A stretch of 64,000 nucleotides of DNA from an uncultured Clostridia bacterium (GCA_934647165.1 CAKUFA010000002.1:62001-126000), one strand, 5' to 3'; counted from the first letter of the stretch, positions 7,135 through 15,989 are shown. The notes: generated by a model from the letters alone, not told the origin. Numbers and translations are program-made.

Positions 7135-9840
7135 TCAGCCATTCCCCGCGCTGGGGGCGGATACGCAAAGCGTTGTGCCGGCCGTGTCCAGGAGAACGGT
7201 ATAGCGGTCGTATTCATTGACGTACAGGCTGAATTCCCAATAGCTCACGGGGAATGCAGTGTCGCCTTCGGCCACATAGCGGAAGGTCCCCTTGTAGCTC
7301 AATAGCAGCCGGGCGGGTACGTTGTATTGCGCCTGGGCGACATCGACTGCCAGTTGAAAGGCGCGCAGGAAGTTGATTCCCTCCAAATCGCCCCGGGTAG
7401 CCAACTGAGGCATGCTATTGGGAACATCATAGATAGGTGTGCCTTCCGGAACGTCGTCCGTGTGGTCAATCAGCGTATAGGGAATGGAAGTGCCGTCCTC
7501 CGCTTGATAGGCCGCAGCCACGGCCTTGCCCTGCAGGGCCTCGTTGGTTGCGCCTCCAAAGGCAGAGGCTGTGTCGGATGGATCCACAATCCAGCCCTGC
7601 ACCGTTTCGCCTGTTTCGGCTGATTGATATCGGATGAGGAGCCAGGTGCGGTCATCCTGCGCGGCGGGCAGCGAATCCGCATGTTCTACCACCGTGTAGG
7701 CGGTTCCGACAGGCAGGGTATCCTCCCGGCAAAGCTGCGTGGGCGTCAGGTGAAAGTAAACTTCCGTGTACACGGCGGTGATGCCGGTGGGCGCGTCCGC
7801 AGGCAGTGCGTCAAGTGGTGCGGGTTCTGCACGGGTCAGGGCGCTGAGCACGCCGGTTTTGCCGTCCGCCGTGGCGGTGAGGGTGTAGTGCACATGTTTG
7901 CCAAAGGCTGCATCCAACAGCTGCTGCACACTGGGCTCCATGTTGTAGCGGCCGATTTCCACACGGATGTTCCAGCAACCGCTGCTTTCATCCCAGGTGA
8001 AGAAAATGGCCGGATAAGAGGATGCGTTCGGTGCGCTGAAGCAGCCCAGAAGCGTATCCAGCCGTTGGGCCAGCGCACTCATGACGCCGGACTGTGTGAC
8101 GGCGTCGTCAATCCTGCCGCGGCGGAAGTCAATCAGGCAGCCGGTCGTGGTGTCGAAGGTAAAGGAGCAGGCTTCGCCGTCCACGGTGGCCTGATAGGCG
8201 GCGTAGTGCCGGCGACGCGTGTTCACCTGATGCGCTGTCAGCTGAATGTTCTCAATATTTTTTGCACCAAGAACATTGCGGCAGAAGTTGCGCAGGTTGA
8301 CCCGCAGCTGATCATCCACGCCGACGGCAACGGCAAACCGGGAGGTTTCCAGGCTGTTGGTTATGACGGGAATGGCAAAGCGCGTCAGGCGGCCGGATGC
8401 ATCCAGCTGAAGCGTCAGCATGCTTTCCAGCCCCCAAACGGAATAGGCCACGCTGCAGGAGCCGTCCGGCAGGTAGCGCAGGCTGACGTCATCATCAAGA
8501 TAGCTGATGAAGTCGTCTTCGATGGCACGGCGGTGGTTCATAGCGTCGTACAGGGCGGCGCTGTCATTGGAAAATTTCTGCGGGACATCGCTCCATACGA
8601 AGTCGGCGTCGTTCAGCGCTACAGGAGTAAAGATGCCGAAAAGGGCGCTTTGCCAGCGGGCGTAGGTGCTGCTGGGCGCATCATTGTCATATGCTTCGAG
8701 GAAATGCGGCGTTTCTGCCGTGCAGAAGGCCAGAAAAGTAACCATGCAGGCAAACAAGCAGAAGATGGCCACAGCGCCGCGCCGCACGGCGGTTGCGTGC
8801 AGGATGGCGTTGAGGCGCTTTTTCAGGCGCTTGCCATTCATGGTCATGCCGGTGGCCAGCACGGAAACGCCCGGACTGGAACGCTTGGCGGCAGTGGCAA
8901 GCAGCGTGACGGCGTAGCCCCGGCGGTCATCCTCGGCCATGGGGGCGGTCACGCGGTCATCGCAGGCCAGCTCGCAATCCGTGCGCACGGCACGGGCGGC
9001 AATCCATACCAGCGGGTTGAACCATTGGATCACGCAGCATGCCATCCGCAGCAGGCTCCACAACGGATCACGCGCTTTGCAGTGGCACAGCTCATGGGTC
9101 AGGGCATAGCGCAGTTCATTGCCTGTCAGGCTCAACGGCAGGGCGATATATGGCCGGAACGCGCCCACAAGGCATGCGCCGGAAAGGGAATCCACTCGCC
9201 AAACGGGCAGCGGGCGTTTGATTCCCCGCACTTTGCAGAGTTCCTCATACAGAGCCTGCTCTTCTGGGGATAGGGAGGCAATGCGGTATTTGCGCAGCCT
9301 GCGGCGGAAGCGCGCGTTAGCAATCACCATCCATGCTGCAACGCCTGCCGCAACCGTTCCGTAGGCAAGGAACACCCACTTGCCCGTCCAGCCATAGGAG
9401 GTGACGATGGCAAATTCCTGAACAGCGTTGTTGGAAGCGTTGAGATGATCGACACTCTCCCCGGCGGCGTTGGCATCGCTGTAGGCACGCTCGCGAATCT
9501 GCCAGCCAAGATCGGAGATGGTATCGATGGCGCGCACCCGCACCTGATCGGCCACAGGCCGTGCAGCTGCGTCTGTGGAATAGGTGGGGCGGAACTGGTT
9601 CATCAAAGGATTGGGTATGGCCAGCGGGATGAGCAGGCGGATGGCCACCAGCAGCCACGCGGCATAGATGATGCGGTTACTCACCCGGCGGCGAAGCACC
9701 TGCCGCGCGCATAGCATCAGCAAAATCATGATGCCGCCTGCCAGCGCTGCTTCCAACAGATAGTTAAAAACGGTGATGGTACGAAACGGCAGCCCGCGAT
9801 GAAGGCTGAAAAAGGAAAAGAGCTGATCAGAAAGATTCAT
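7135..9840 (-). CDS. M56 family membrane metalloprotease (BlaR1/MecR1-like) with large extracytoplasmic region
   Basis: A 901-residue membrane protein. The N-terminal part has membrane segments near 30-48, 58-76 and 154-174, then the zinc-protease motif HELCH (249-253) with the third ligand Glu290 in CELACD, and a further helix near 262-282. A last membrane segment near 355 leads to a roughly 500-residue outer region with repeated domains and an SH3-like stretch near 720-800. In the family the outer part senses a signal and the protease then inactivates a BlaI/MecI repressor, but no such gene adjoins it here. No penicillin-binding sensor motif was seen. The start at 9840 has AGGAGG upstream; the open frame extends further without support. 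Confidence 0.87.
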   Translation of the reverse strand: MNLSDQLFSFFSLHRGLPFRTITVFNYLLEAALAGGIMILLMLCARQVLRRRVSNRIIYAAWLLVAIRLLIPLAIPNPLMNQFRPTYSTDAAARPVADQVRVRAIDTISDLGWQIRERAYSDANAAGESVDHLNASNNAVQEFAIVTSYGWTGKWVFLAYGTVAAGVAAWMVIANARFRRRLRKYRIASLSPEEQALYEELCKVRGIKRPLPVWRVDSLSGACLVGAFRPYIALPLSLTGNELRYALTHELCHCKARDPLWSLLRMACCVIQWFNPLVWIAARAVRTDCELACDDRVTAPMAEDDRRGYAVTLLATAAKRSSPGVSVLATGMTMNGKRLKKRLNAILHATAVRRGAVAIFCLFACMVTFLAFCTAETPHFLEAYDNDAPSSTYARWQSALFGIFTPVALNDADFVWSDVPQKFSNDSAALYDAMNHRRAIEDDFISYLDDDVSLRYLPDGSCSVAYSVWGLESMLTLQLDASGRLTRFAIPVITNSLETSRFAVAVGVDDQLRVNLRNFCRNVLGAKNIENIQLTAHQVNTRRRHYAAYQATVDGEACSFTFDTTTGCLIDFRRGRIDDAVTQSGVMSALAQRLDTLLGCFSAPNASSYPAIFFTWDESSGCWNIRVEIGRYNMEPSVQQLLDAAFGKHVHYTLTATADGKTGVLSALTRAEPAPLDALPADAPTGITAVYTEVYFHLTPTQLCREDTLPVGTAYTVVEHADSLPAAQDDRTWLLIRYQSAETGETVQGWIVDPSDTASAFGGATNEALQGKAVAAAYQAEDGTSIPYTLIDHTDDVPEGTPIYDVPNSMPQLATRGDLEGINFLRAFQLAVDVAQAQYNVPARLLLSYKGTFRYVAEGDTAFPVSYWEFSLYVNEYDRYTVLLDTAGTTLCVSAPSAGNG

Positions 9841-9885
9841 GGCTGCGCCTCCTGATATCAAGAAGGTAGACGAATGGTTACCTTG

Positions 9886-9919
9886 ATTGTACATCATTGA
9901 AAACAGAAATGTCAATGAT
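9886..9919 (-). promoter_or_regulatory. Promoter of the M56 gene with overlapping inverted repeat
   Basis: Minus strand TTGACA (9910-9915), 18 bp, TACAAT (9886-9891). An 8-bp perfect inverted repeat, ATCATTGA (9893-9900) and TCAATGAT (9912-9919), spans the -35 and spacer, the usual place for a repressor site. Confidence 0.7.
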
Positions 9920-9986
9920 TCACTTGTAACAAATGGAAGCGCGCTGAAAAAATCGACGAGGTTTTTTCAATGCGCAGGAAAAAAAG

Positions 9987-10011
9987 AGCCCCGCAGCTTT
10001 TCTGCGAGGCT
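9987..10011 (-). terminator. Terminator hairpin, left copy of a 25-bp direct repeat
   Basis: The hairpin arms AGCCCCGCAG and CTGCGAGGCT are followed on the minus strand by seven Ts. An identical 25-bp copy lies at 10216-10240, on the far side of the insertion. This copy keeps the T-run needed to end minus-strand transcription from pyk and the barstar-like gene. Confidence 0.85.
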
Positions 10012-10215
10012 CAGGTTGTCGACAAACCATATGAGGAGGTGTCGGAGGGGCATCATGACCCTCTGACTGGATTCGTATCGACCGGCTATGCCGGTCGGGC
10101 GGGTGGTTTCGGCTAAAGGCGAAACCATTCCTTTCATTTTTCACGGCCGTCAGCTTTGCTGACAGTGAAAAATGCAAACTCGATGAAGTGGCAAGGCCGC
10201 TTTGTCGACACGCTG
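10012..10215 (+). mobile_element. MITE-like structured insertion, copy 1
   Basis: About 204 bp with no coding capacity. Its ends are inverted repeats: left CAGGTTGTCGACAAA and, read inward from the right, CAGCGTGTCGACAAA, 13 of 15 identical. A 25-bp terminator hairpin is duplicated at either side, as expected from insertion into a terminator. Inside are several palindromes, for example GACCGGCTATGCCGGTC (10080-10096), and an arm pair near TTTTTCAC/GTGAAAAA. Most of its length matches the copy at 35659-35854 in the opposite orientation. Mobility is inferred; no transposase is encoded. Confidence 0.75.
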
Positions 10216-10240
10216 AGCCCCGCAGCTTTTCTGCGAGGCT
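10216..10240 (+). repeat. Right copy of the duplicated terminator hairpin
   Basis: Identical to 9987-10011. Here the T-rich run follows only on the plus strand; on the minus strand the hairpin is followed by the insertion instead of Ts. The split of the two T-runs between the two copies is what an insertion into one bidirectional terminator would leave. Confidence 0.85.
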
Positions 10241-10251
10241 TTCTTTTTTCA

Positions 10252-10500
10252 TCAAAGCAACGTAACCTTTCCTCCAAGGTCTCGAAAAACATGGAGACAG
10301 GTTTCAAAAGCAGGAGCAGCTTCTCCTTCGGCAGGGGCAAGCACCCACACGTTTACCGGTTCCGCACGTTCGGAAAGGCAATCATAGAGCGCATCAGCGT
10401 TCATGCCGTAATAGGCGGGCAGTTGAAGCATGGCTTGAAGCGCTTTGTGCAGTTGGCTGGGGGTTTGATACAGGCGGCCGTCAAGCATAATGGTCTGCAT
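10252..10500 (-). CDS. Barstar family protein (82 aa)
   Basis: A small protein resembling barstar, the inhibitor of the RNase barnase. The family features are visible: a start of the form TIMLDGRLYQTPSQLHKAL, then LPAYYGMNADALYDCL, the region that plugs the RNase active site in barstar. It begins 17 bp after pyk ends, with a GGAGG ribosome site, so it is the last gene of the pyk transcript. No barnase-like RNase is encoded in the window. Many genomes carry such solitary barstar-like genes whose target is unknown, so an antitoxin role is only a possibility. Confidence 0.8.
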   Translation of the reverse strand: MQTIMLDGRLYQTPSQLHKALQAMLQLPAYYGMNADALYDCLSERAEPVNVWVLAPAEGEAAPAFETCLHVFRDLGGKVTLL

Positions 10501-10517
10501 GGTTGTGCCTCCACTGC

Positions 10518-12272
10518 TCAGTTGCTGCTCACAACGCCGGTTTCACCATCCATGGTCACAACAGCCCCGCTCTTGAGGATAGAGCAGGCGTTCTTGGCGC
10601 CGATAATCACGGGAATTTCCAGGCTCATGCCGGCAATTGCACCGTGTCCTTCAGGGTTGCCATCTTCCAGAATCAGTCCGGATGCCTTGCGCACAAGGGG
10701 GAGCATCTCGCGGGTGGTCTGGCGGCAAACGAGAATGTCCCCTGCCTTAAAAACGTCCTTCACATCCTCATAGCTGTTTGCCACAAACAGCGGCGCGGTG
10801 ACAACCTTGCCGCTCACGCCCGTGCCGCGCACCAGCATGTGTCCCACCACGTGCACCTTCATCAGGTTAGTTGTGCCGGGGATGCCCAGCGGCACGCCTG
10901 CGGTGAGCACCACCAGTTCGCCGTCGCGGATGAGTCCGGCACGCTGCGCTGCGTCCACTGCGTGCTCAAACAGGTCGTCCGTGTTTTCCTCTTCATCAAT
11001 CATCAGCGGAACAACGCCCCAGCTGAGGTTCAGCTGCCGCCACACATGCTCGTTGGTGGTGCAGCCCACAATGGTGCAGTTGGGACGATAACGGGAGATG
11101 ACTCGCGCCGTCTGGCCGGATTTGGTGACGGTGATGATGGCGCTGGCTTTCAGGTCATGGGCGGAGGTGACGGTGGCGTGGCTGATGGCGCTGGTCACAT
11201 CCGGGCTGGCGTTGTTCTGTATGCGGGAGAAGCGGGCAATGTAGTCGATGTCCACTTCGGCACGCAGAGCAATGCGCGCCATGGTTTCCACGGCCTCGAT
11301 GGGATACGCGCCCGCGGCGGTTTCGCCCGAAAGCATGATGGCGCTGGTGCCGTCATAGATGGCGTTGGCAACGTCGGTGGCTTCGGCGCGGGTGGGGCGT
11401 GGGTTCTTCATCATGGAATCCAGCATTTGGGTGGCGGTGATGACCGGCTTGCCTGCGGCCACGCACTTTTTGATGAGCATCTTTTGCAGGGCGGGCACAT
11501 CCTCCAGGGGGATTTCCACACCCATGTCGCCGCGGGCGACCATGATAGCGTCCGCCACGCGCAGAATCTCGTCGATGTTCTGTACGCCTTCCATGTTTTC
11601 AATCTTGGCGATGATGCTGATGGTGTCGCAGCTCTTCTCCTGCATGATGTGGCGAATCTGCATGATGTCGTCAGCATTGCGGGTGAAGGAAGCGGCGATG
11701 AAGTCAAAGCCATTTTCAATGGCAAAGAGGATGTCGTCGTGATCTTTTTCGCTCACAAAGGGCATGGTCAGGTGTGCGCCGGGGATATTCACACCCTTGT
11801 GGTTGGAAATGGCGCCGCCGTTGTTCACGCGGCAGCACACATCGGTGTCCGTCACATGCTCAACGGTCAGCCCTACCAATCCGTCATCAATGAGGATGGA
11901 GCTGCCGGGCTTCACATCCCGTGGCAGATTTTTGTAGGTCACGGATACGCGGGTTTCGTCGCCCACCACGTCTTCGGTGGTCAGGGTGAACAGCTGCCCG
12001 GCGTCCAGCACAACGCGGCCTTCGGCAAAGTTACCCGTGCGGATTTCCGGCCCCTTGGTGTCCAGCATGGTGGCCACAGGCAGCCCCAGCTCATCGCGCA
12101 CGCGGCACACTTCCTTGAAGCGCTTCAGGTGATTTTCATGGGTGTCGTGGGAAAAATTGAACCGCGCCACATCCATTCCGGCCAGCATCAGCTGACGAAT
12201 CAGCCCCTTTTCAAATAGATTGGGACCCATGGTGCAGACGATCTTCGTTTTACGAAGCGGCATGGCGGTCAT
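10518..12272 (-). CDS. pyk: Pyruvate kinase with C-terminal PEP-utilizer domain
   Basis: Cytoplasmic glycolytic enzyme converting phosphoenolpyruvate and ADP to pyruvate and ATP. The order is: N-terminal TIM barrel starting KTKIVCTMGPNLFEKG, the B domain, the active-site stretch IMVARGDMGVEIPLEDV, the allosteric C domain, then an extra domain of about 100 residues ending GHGAIAGMSLEIPVIIGAKN, homologous to the phosphohistidine swivelling domain of PEP-utilizing enzymes. That extension, common in bacilli and clostridia, accounts for the 584-residue length. GAGGAG precedes the ATG at 12272. The downstream barstar-like gene is probably cotranscribed. Confidence 0.97.
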   Translation of the reverse strand: MTAMPLRKTKIVCTMGPNLFEKGLIRQLMLAGMDVARFNFSHDTHENHLKRFKEVCRVRDELGLPVATMLDTKGPEIRTGNFAEGRVVLDAGQLFTLTTEDVVGDETRVSVTYKNLPRDVKPGSSILIDDGLVGLTVEHVTDTDVCCRVNNGGAISNHKGVNIPGAHLTMPFVSEKDHDDILFAIENGFDFIAASFTRNADDIMQIRHIMQEKSCDTISIIAKIENMEGVQNIDEILRVADAIMVARGDMGVEIPLEDVPALQKMLIKKCVAAGKPVITATQMLDSMMKNPRPTRAEATDVANAIYDGTSAIMLSGETAAGAYPIEAVETMARIALRAEVDIDYIARFSRIQNNASPDVTSAISHATVTSAHDLKASAIITVTKSGQTARVISRYRPNCTIVGCTTNEHVWRQLNLSWGVVPLMIDEEENTDDLFEHAVDAAQRAGLIRDGELVVLTAGVPLGIPGTTNLMKVHVVGHMLVRGTGVSGKVVTAPLFVANSYEDVKDVFKAGDILVCRQTTREMLPLVRKASGLILEDGNPEGHGAIAGMSLEIPVIIGAKNACSILKSGAVVTMDGETGVVSSN

Positions 12273-12336
12273 TGATGATCTACTCCTCTTTCAAATCTTC
12301 AGAGGGATATGCAGCACGCGCCTTTATCCCCTCTCT

Positions 12337-12365
12337 ATCATACACCAAAAAGAAACGATTGGAAA
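12337..12365 (-). promoter_or_regulatory. Probable pyk promoter
   Basis: Minus strand TTTCCA (12360-12365), 17 bp, TATGAT (12337-12342), about 65 bp upstream of the start codon. Confidence 0.5.
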
Positions 12366-12490
12366 GCGTTGACTGGAATTTAACAAAAAGCGTGCGGGAA
12401 CCGATAGGAAAAAACTGCTTGCGTGCAGAATGCATCATGGCAGACTTGTATAGCAAAGATCGCAAAAACACAGGAAGAAAGGCTGTATCC

Positions 12491-13207
12491 ATGACCAATA
12501 TCCGCACCGTTTCCGCACTGGGGCGGGAAATTTCTTATACCTTGACACGAAAAAACGTGAAAAATCTGAATCTTCGCGTTGCGCGGGATGGCTCGGTGCA
12601 CGTATCCGTGCCGCGGCAGGTCAGCGCCTCGCAGGCGGACGCGTTTGTCGCCTCACGGGCGGCGTTCATTGCATCGGCCAGGCAGCGAATGGCGGCGCGT
12701 GCCGCGTCCGTGCCGAATCCGCCGCAGTACACGGACGGCGAGGAGCTGTACATATTGGGCGAAACGTATACGCTTCACCTTTTGCAGGGGCGGCGGAACA
12801 CAGCTGCCCGGGCGGGCGCGGCCATTTGCCTGACGGTACGCGATCCGCAGGATGTCTCGCTTCGACAAAAAATCATGGAGCGCTTTTTGCAGCGTGAGGC
12901 GCAGGTGCTTTTGCAGCAGGTGCTTGACGACATGTGGCTGCGCATCGCGCCCTGCGGGGTGGTAAAGCCTGCGCTTCGGGTGCGCAGGATGGTGAGCCGT
13001 TGGGGCTCGTGCATGGTGCAAAAGGGCGTGGTGACGCTGAACACACGCCTGCTGGAATACCCGCGGGGGTGTGCGGAATTTGTGGCCATGCACGAATTGT
13101 GCCATCTGGTGCAGCCCAATCACTCGCCTGCCTTTTATACGCTGCTCACCGCCTGTTTGCCGGACTGGCGCGCCCGTCAGGCCGTTTTGCGCGGTGTCAC
13201 CCCTTGA
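12491..13207 (+). CDS. YgjP-like (DUF45) metallopeptidase family protein
   Basis: A 238-residue cytoplasmic protein of the SprT/YgjP-like zinc peptidase group. The C-terminal half holds the family pattern SRWGSC, then the HEXXH zinc site in MHELCHLVQPNHSPAFY, where the downstream His is the likely third ligand. The N-terminal half is a beta-rich domain of the kind normally found in this family. The open frame extends upstream by 73 codons, but the residues there look non-coding; the ATG at 12491 gives the usual family length. Its substrate is unknown. It diverges from pyk and ends over the promoter of the permease gene. Confidence 0.85.
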   Translation: MTNIRTVSALGREISYTLTRKNVKNLNLRVARDGSVHVSVPRQVSASQADAFVASRAAFIASARQRMAARAASVPNPPQYTDGEELYILGETYTLHLLQGRRNTAARAGAAICLTVRDPQDVSLRQKIMERFLQREAQVLLQQVLDDMWLRIAPCGVVKPALRVRRMVSRWGSCMVQKGVVTLNTRLLEYPRGCAEFVAMHELCHLVQPNHSPAFYTLLTACLPDWRARQAVLRGVTP

Positions 13208-13232
13208 CAAGCGCCGTTGCCGCGCCTATGAT
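13204..13232 (+). promoter_or_regulatory. Promoter of the ArsB/NhaD-type permease
   Basis: TTGACA (13204-13209), 17 bp, TATGAT (13227-13232). The -35 box overlaps the stop codon of the YgjP-like gene. Confidence 0.75.
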
Positions 13233-13269
13233 GGAGCACGGCAACGAAAAGCAGAGGGATGGAGAAAGG

Positions 13270-14412
13270 ATGCACGCACAAACAATGGATGGAAAGCGGA
13301 CGTTGGGGAAAAAAGCCATGAACTTTGTGAAACAAAACACGGTGCTGACCATCGCGTTTTGCGCGGCATGCCTGTCGGCGCTGGTGGTGCCGCCGGATGC
13401 AGCCTATGGGGGCTATTTTGATGTGAAAACCCTGTGCTGCCTGTTTGGCACGCTGGCAGTGGTGTGCGCACTGAAGAATGTCCACTTTTTCGCCATCCTT
13501 GCCCGGCGGATAATTCGCATGACCGGCAATGCCCGCAGCGCGGCGCTGGCGCTTGTGTGCATCACCTTCATCGGTTCCATGCTCATTGCAAACGACATGG
13601 CGCTCATCACGTTCCTGCCCCTTGGGTATCTGGTGTTTTCCGCCACCGGACGGCCGCGGGATACGGCGCTGGTGTTCATCCTGCAAAATATTGCGGCCAA
13701 CCTGGGCGGTATGCTTACGCCCTTTGGCAATCCGCAGAACCTGTACCTTTATTCGCATTTTCAGATTCCTACCGGGGAATTCATGGGCATCATGTGGTGG
13801 CCGTTTGTGGTGGCCATGGTGATGGTGATGGCTTGCTGTCTGTTCATTCCCTGCTACAGCCTGCGCATTGATGAAACGCGGGAGGATACTCTGCCGCTTC
13901 TGCGCACGGGCGTTTACCTGGCGCTGTTTGCTATGACCATTCTGATGATTTTCCGCGTGCTGCCCATTTGGCTGGTGCTTGCCGCGGTGGTTGGTGTGTT
14001 GCTGATTATGGATCGCCGGGCGCTTGTACAGGTGGACTATGCGCTGCTTTGCACGTTTGTGTGCTTTTTCATTTTTGCAGGCAACATGGGCCGCATTGAT
14101 GCGGTTCGGGGCTTCTTTTCCCGCCTGTTGGGGTGGAATACGCTGGTCACCTCGGTTTTGTCCTGCCAGGTCATCAGCAATGTGCCGACGGCCATTCTGC
14201 TCAGCCAGTTCACAGACCATTATACGCAGCTTCTGCGCGGGGTGAACATCGGCGGTGCGGGTACGTTGATTGCATCCCTCGCTTCGCTGATTACTTTCCG
14301 GGAATTTACCGCCCATTACCGGCGGGAGACCGGGGTGTATATACGGTTGTTTTCGCTGTTGAACTTTGGTTTTCTGGCTGTGCTGACGGCCTTTTGTCTT
14401 CTGCTGGGATGA
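13270..14412 (+). CDS. ArsB/NhaD-type ion transporter superfamily permease
   Basis: A 380-residue polytopic membrane protein with about ten hydrophobic segments. Family marks are the re-entrant stretches IANDMALITFLPLGYL, AANLGGMLTPFGNPQNL and, in the second half, CQVISNVPTAILLSQF, an arrangement seen in CitM, ArsB, NhaD and SLC13-like carriers. It probably moves an anion or exchanges an ion with H+ or Na+; the substrate cannot be told. The ATG at 13270 is preferred because the longer open frame upstream overlaps the YgjP-like gene in another frame. The GH43 gene follows after 86 bp with no terminator seen between. Confidence 0.85.
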   Translation: MHAQTMDGKRTLGKKAMNFVKQNTVLTIAFCAACLSALVVPPDAAYGGYFDVKTLCCLFGTLAVVCALKNVHFFAILARRIIRMTGNARSAALALVCITFIGSMLIANDMALITFLPLGYLVFSATGRPRDTALVFILQNIAANLGGMLTPFGNPQNLYLYSHFQIPTGEFMGIMWWPFVVAMVMVMACCLFIPCYSLRIDETREDTLPLLRTGVYLALFAMTILMIFRVLPIWLVLAAVVGVLLIMDRRALVQVDYALLCTFVCFFIFAGNMGRIDAVRGFFSRLLGWNTLVTSVLSCQVISNVPTAILLSQFTDHYTQLLRGVNIGGAGTLIASLASLITFREFTAHYRRETGVYIRLFSLLNFGFLAVLTAFCLLLG

Positions 14413-14498
14413 CGTTTCTCAAGCGGGTGACGGGCGCTTTGGTGCTGCCGGCTTTTCCTGATGGCTGCATATCGTATGAACGAAAAGGAGGAATCTTC

Positions 14499-15926
14499 AT
14501 GCCCGCATTCAATCCCTATCTGCCAAGCTGGGAGTACATTCCGGATGGTGAACCGCGCCTGTTCAACGGCCGGGTTTACGTTTATGGCAGCCATGATCTG
14601 TTTAACGGCGCGGCATTCTGCATGGGCGACTACGTGGGATGGTCCGCAGCGGAGGACGACCTGAGCGCCTGGAGGTGCGAGGGCGTGATCTACCGCAGGG
14701 AGCAGGATCCGGCCTGCGACAAAGGCTATATGTATGCGCCGGACGTGGTGCGCGGTACGGATGGGCGCTATTACCTGTATTATTCCATGAGCGGGGACAA
14801 AACCGTTTCCGTGGCGGTGTGCGATGAGCCCGCGGGAGAATATCGTTTCCTGGGACATGTCGTCCATCCGGACGGCACGCCCATTGGACGGAAAACGGGG
14901 GATGTGAATAACTTTGACCCCGGCGTGCTGGTGGATGATGACGGACGGGTGTATCTCTATGTAGGCTTTGCCCCCAAGGGACAGCGGAGCCGTGCCGCGG
15001 CAGAGGCAATGGGTCTGAAATGTGACGGCGGCTATGTGATGGAACTGGCAGGCGATATGCTCACAGCGGTGACGGCGCCTGTGCGAACCATTCCGGGAAT
15101 TGTGGATGCAGTGGGCACGCCTTTTGAAGACCATGCCTATTTCGAAGCCAGCAGCATCCGCAAAATCGGCGGCCGCTATAACCTGATCTGGTCGTCGGTG
15201 CTCAGCCATGAATTGTGCTATGCCTGGAGCGACAACCCCATGGGACCGTTCACCTTCGGCGGCGTGGTGGTGAGCATTGTGGATATGGGCTTTGAGGGGA
15301 ATCGGGAGCAGCTGAACCACCGCGGCAACACGCATGGCGGATTGGTGCAGGCTTGCAGCCAGTGGTATGTTTTCTATCATCGGCAGACCAATCGCTCGGC
15401 ATTTTCCCGCCAGGCATGCGCGGAAAAGGTGACGATTCTGCCGGATGGCCGCATTCCGCAGGTGGAGGTGACAAGCTGCGGTCTGAACGGTGGCCCGCTG
15501 CCCGGCTGCGGCGCCTATGAGGCGCGGATTGCGTGCAACCTGGGCGGCAAAACGCCGCTGATGGACGAAGCGCCTGACCCGAACGATGATACCGAGCCGT
15601 ATTTCACCCAATCGGGCGAGGATCGCCAGCAGGAAGGCGATCAGTATATTGCCGGCATTCCGGACGGCGGATGGTGCGCTTTCAAATACTTTGCCTACAC
15701 GGGCAACGAGAAGCGCATCCGTATGAGGGTTCGCTGCACGGGCGAAGGCGTGCTGACGATCAGCCATGCAAGGAACGGCGCGCCTGTATCACTGCTGACG
15801 CTGCCGACGTGCGGACAATGGACGGAAGTTGCCGGAACGTTTACGCCGCAGGAAGGAAGGCAGCCGCTGTATTTCATGTATCATGGCACAGGCGCTGCGG
15901 ATTTTTCTGCGTTTGAAGTGGAATAA
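14499..15926 (+). CDS. Glycoside hydrolase family 43 with C-terminal carbohydrate-binding-like domain
   Basis: A 475-residue enzyme without signal peptide, so acting on imported oligosaccharides. Residues 1-320 form the five-bladed propeller: an early stretch NPYLPSWEYIPDGEPRLF, the MYAPDVVRGTDGRYYLYYS blade, and HAYFEASSIRKIGGRYNLI, where the Glu is the likely general acid. The last 130 residues resemble a CBM6-type jelly roll. Family 43 members are mainly beta-xylosidases, alpha-L-arabinofuranosidases or galactosidases; which one is not decided here. Start chosen from AAAGGAGG upstream of 14499; the longer frame runs into the permease gene. Confidence 0.88.
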   Translation: MPAFNPYLPSWEYIPDGEPRLFNGRVYVYGSHDLFNGAAFCMGDYVGWSAAEDDLSAWRCEGVIYRREQDPACDKGYMYAPDVVRGTDGRYYLYYSMSGDKTVSVAVCDEPAGEYRFLGHVVHPDGTPIGRKTGDVNNFDPGVLVDDDGRVYLYVGFAPKGQRSRAAAEAMGLKCDGGYVMELAGDMLTAVTAPVRTIPGIVDAVGTPFEDHAYFEASSIRKIGGRYNLIWSSVLSHELCYAWSDNPMGPFTFGGVVVSIVDMGFEGNREQLNHRGNTHGGLVQACSQWYVFYHRQTNRSAFSRQACAEKVTILPDGRIPQVEVTSCGLNGGPLPGCGAYEARIACNLGGKTPLMDEAPDPNDDTEPYFTQSGEDRQQEGDQYIAGIPDGGWCAFKYFAYTGNEKRIRMRVRCTGEGVLTISHARNGAPVSLLTLPTCGQWTEVAGTFTPQEGRQPLYFMYHGTGAADFSAFEVE

Positions 15927-15950
15927 ATCCCCGATAAGGTATTTCTGTGC

Positions 15951-15989
15951 AAAAGCGCGGTGGTCGGTCAAACAGGCTGCCGCGCTTTT
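15951..15989 (+). terminator. Hairpin after the GH43 gene
   Basis: AAAAGCGCGG (15951-15960) pairs with CCGCGCTTTT (15980-15989) over a 19-nt loop. A modest terminator, since the T-run is part of the stem. Confidence 0.6.

Larger units (their letters stand above)
9841..10251. other. Intergenic region between the barstar-like and M56 genes
   Basis: These 411 bp hold the M56 promoter with its inverted repeat, two copies of a terminator hairpin, and the ~200-bp structured insertion between them. I see no gene in it. Confidence 0.8.

Noticed and set aside
7624..9273. Plus-strand open frame of 549 codons
   Set aside because: Antisense to the M56 protease, a shadow frame.
10503..12218. Plus-strand open frame of 571 codons
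   Set aside because: Antisense to pyruvate kinase, with the same shadow composition and no ribosome site.
12272..12490. Longer start for the YgjP-like gene
   Set aside because: The 73 added codons cover the pyk promoter region and lack family similarity.
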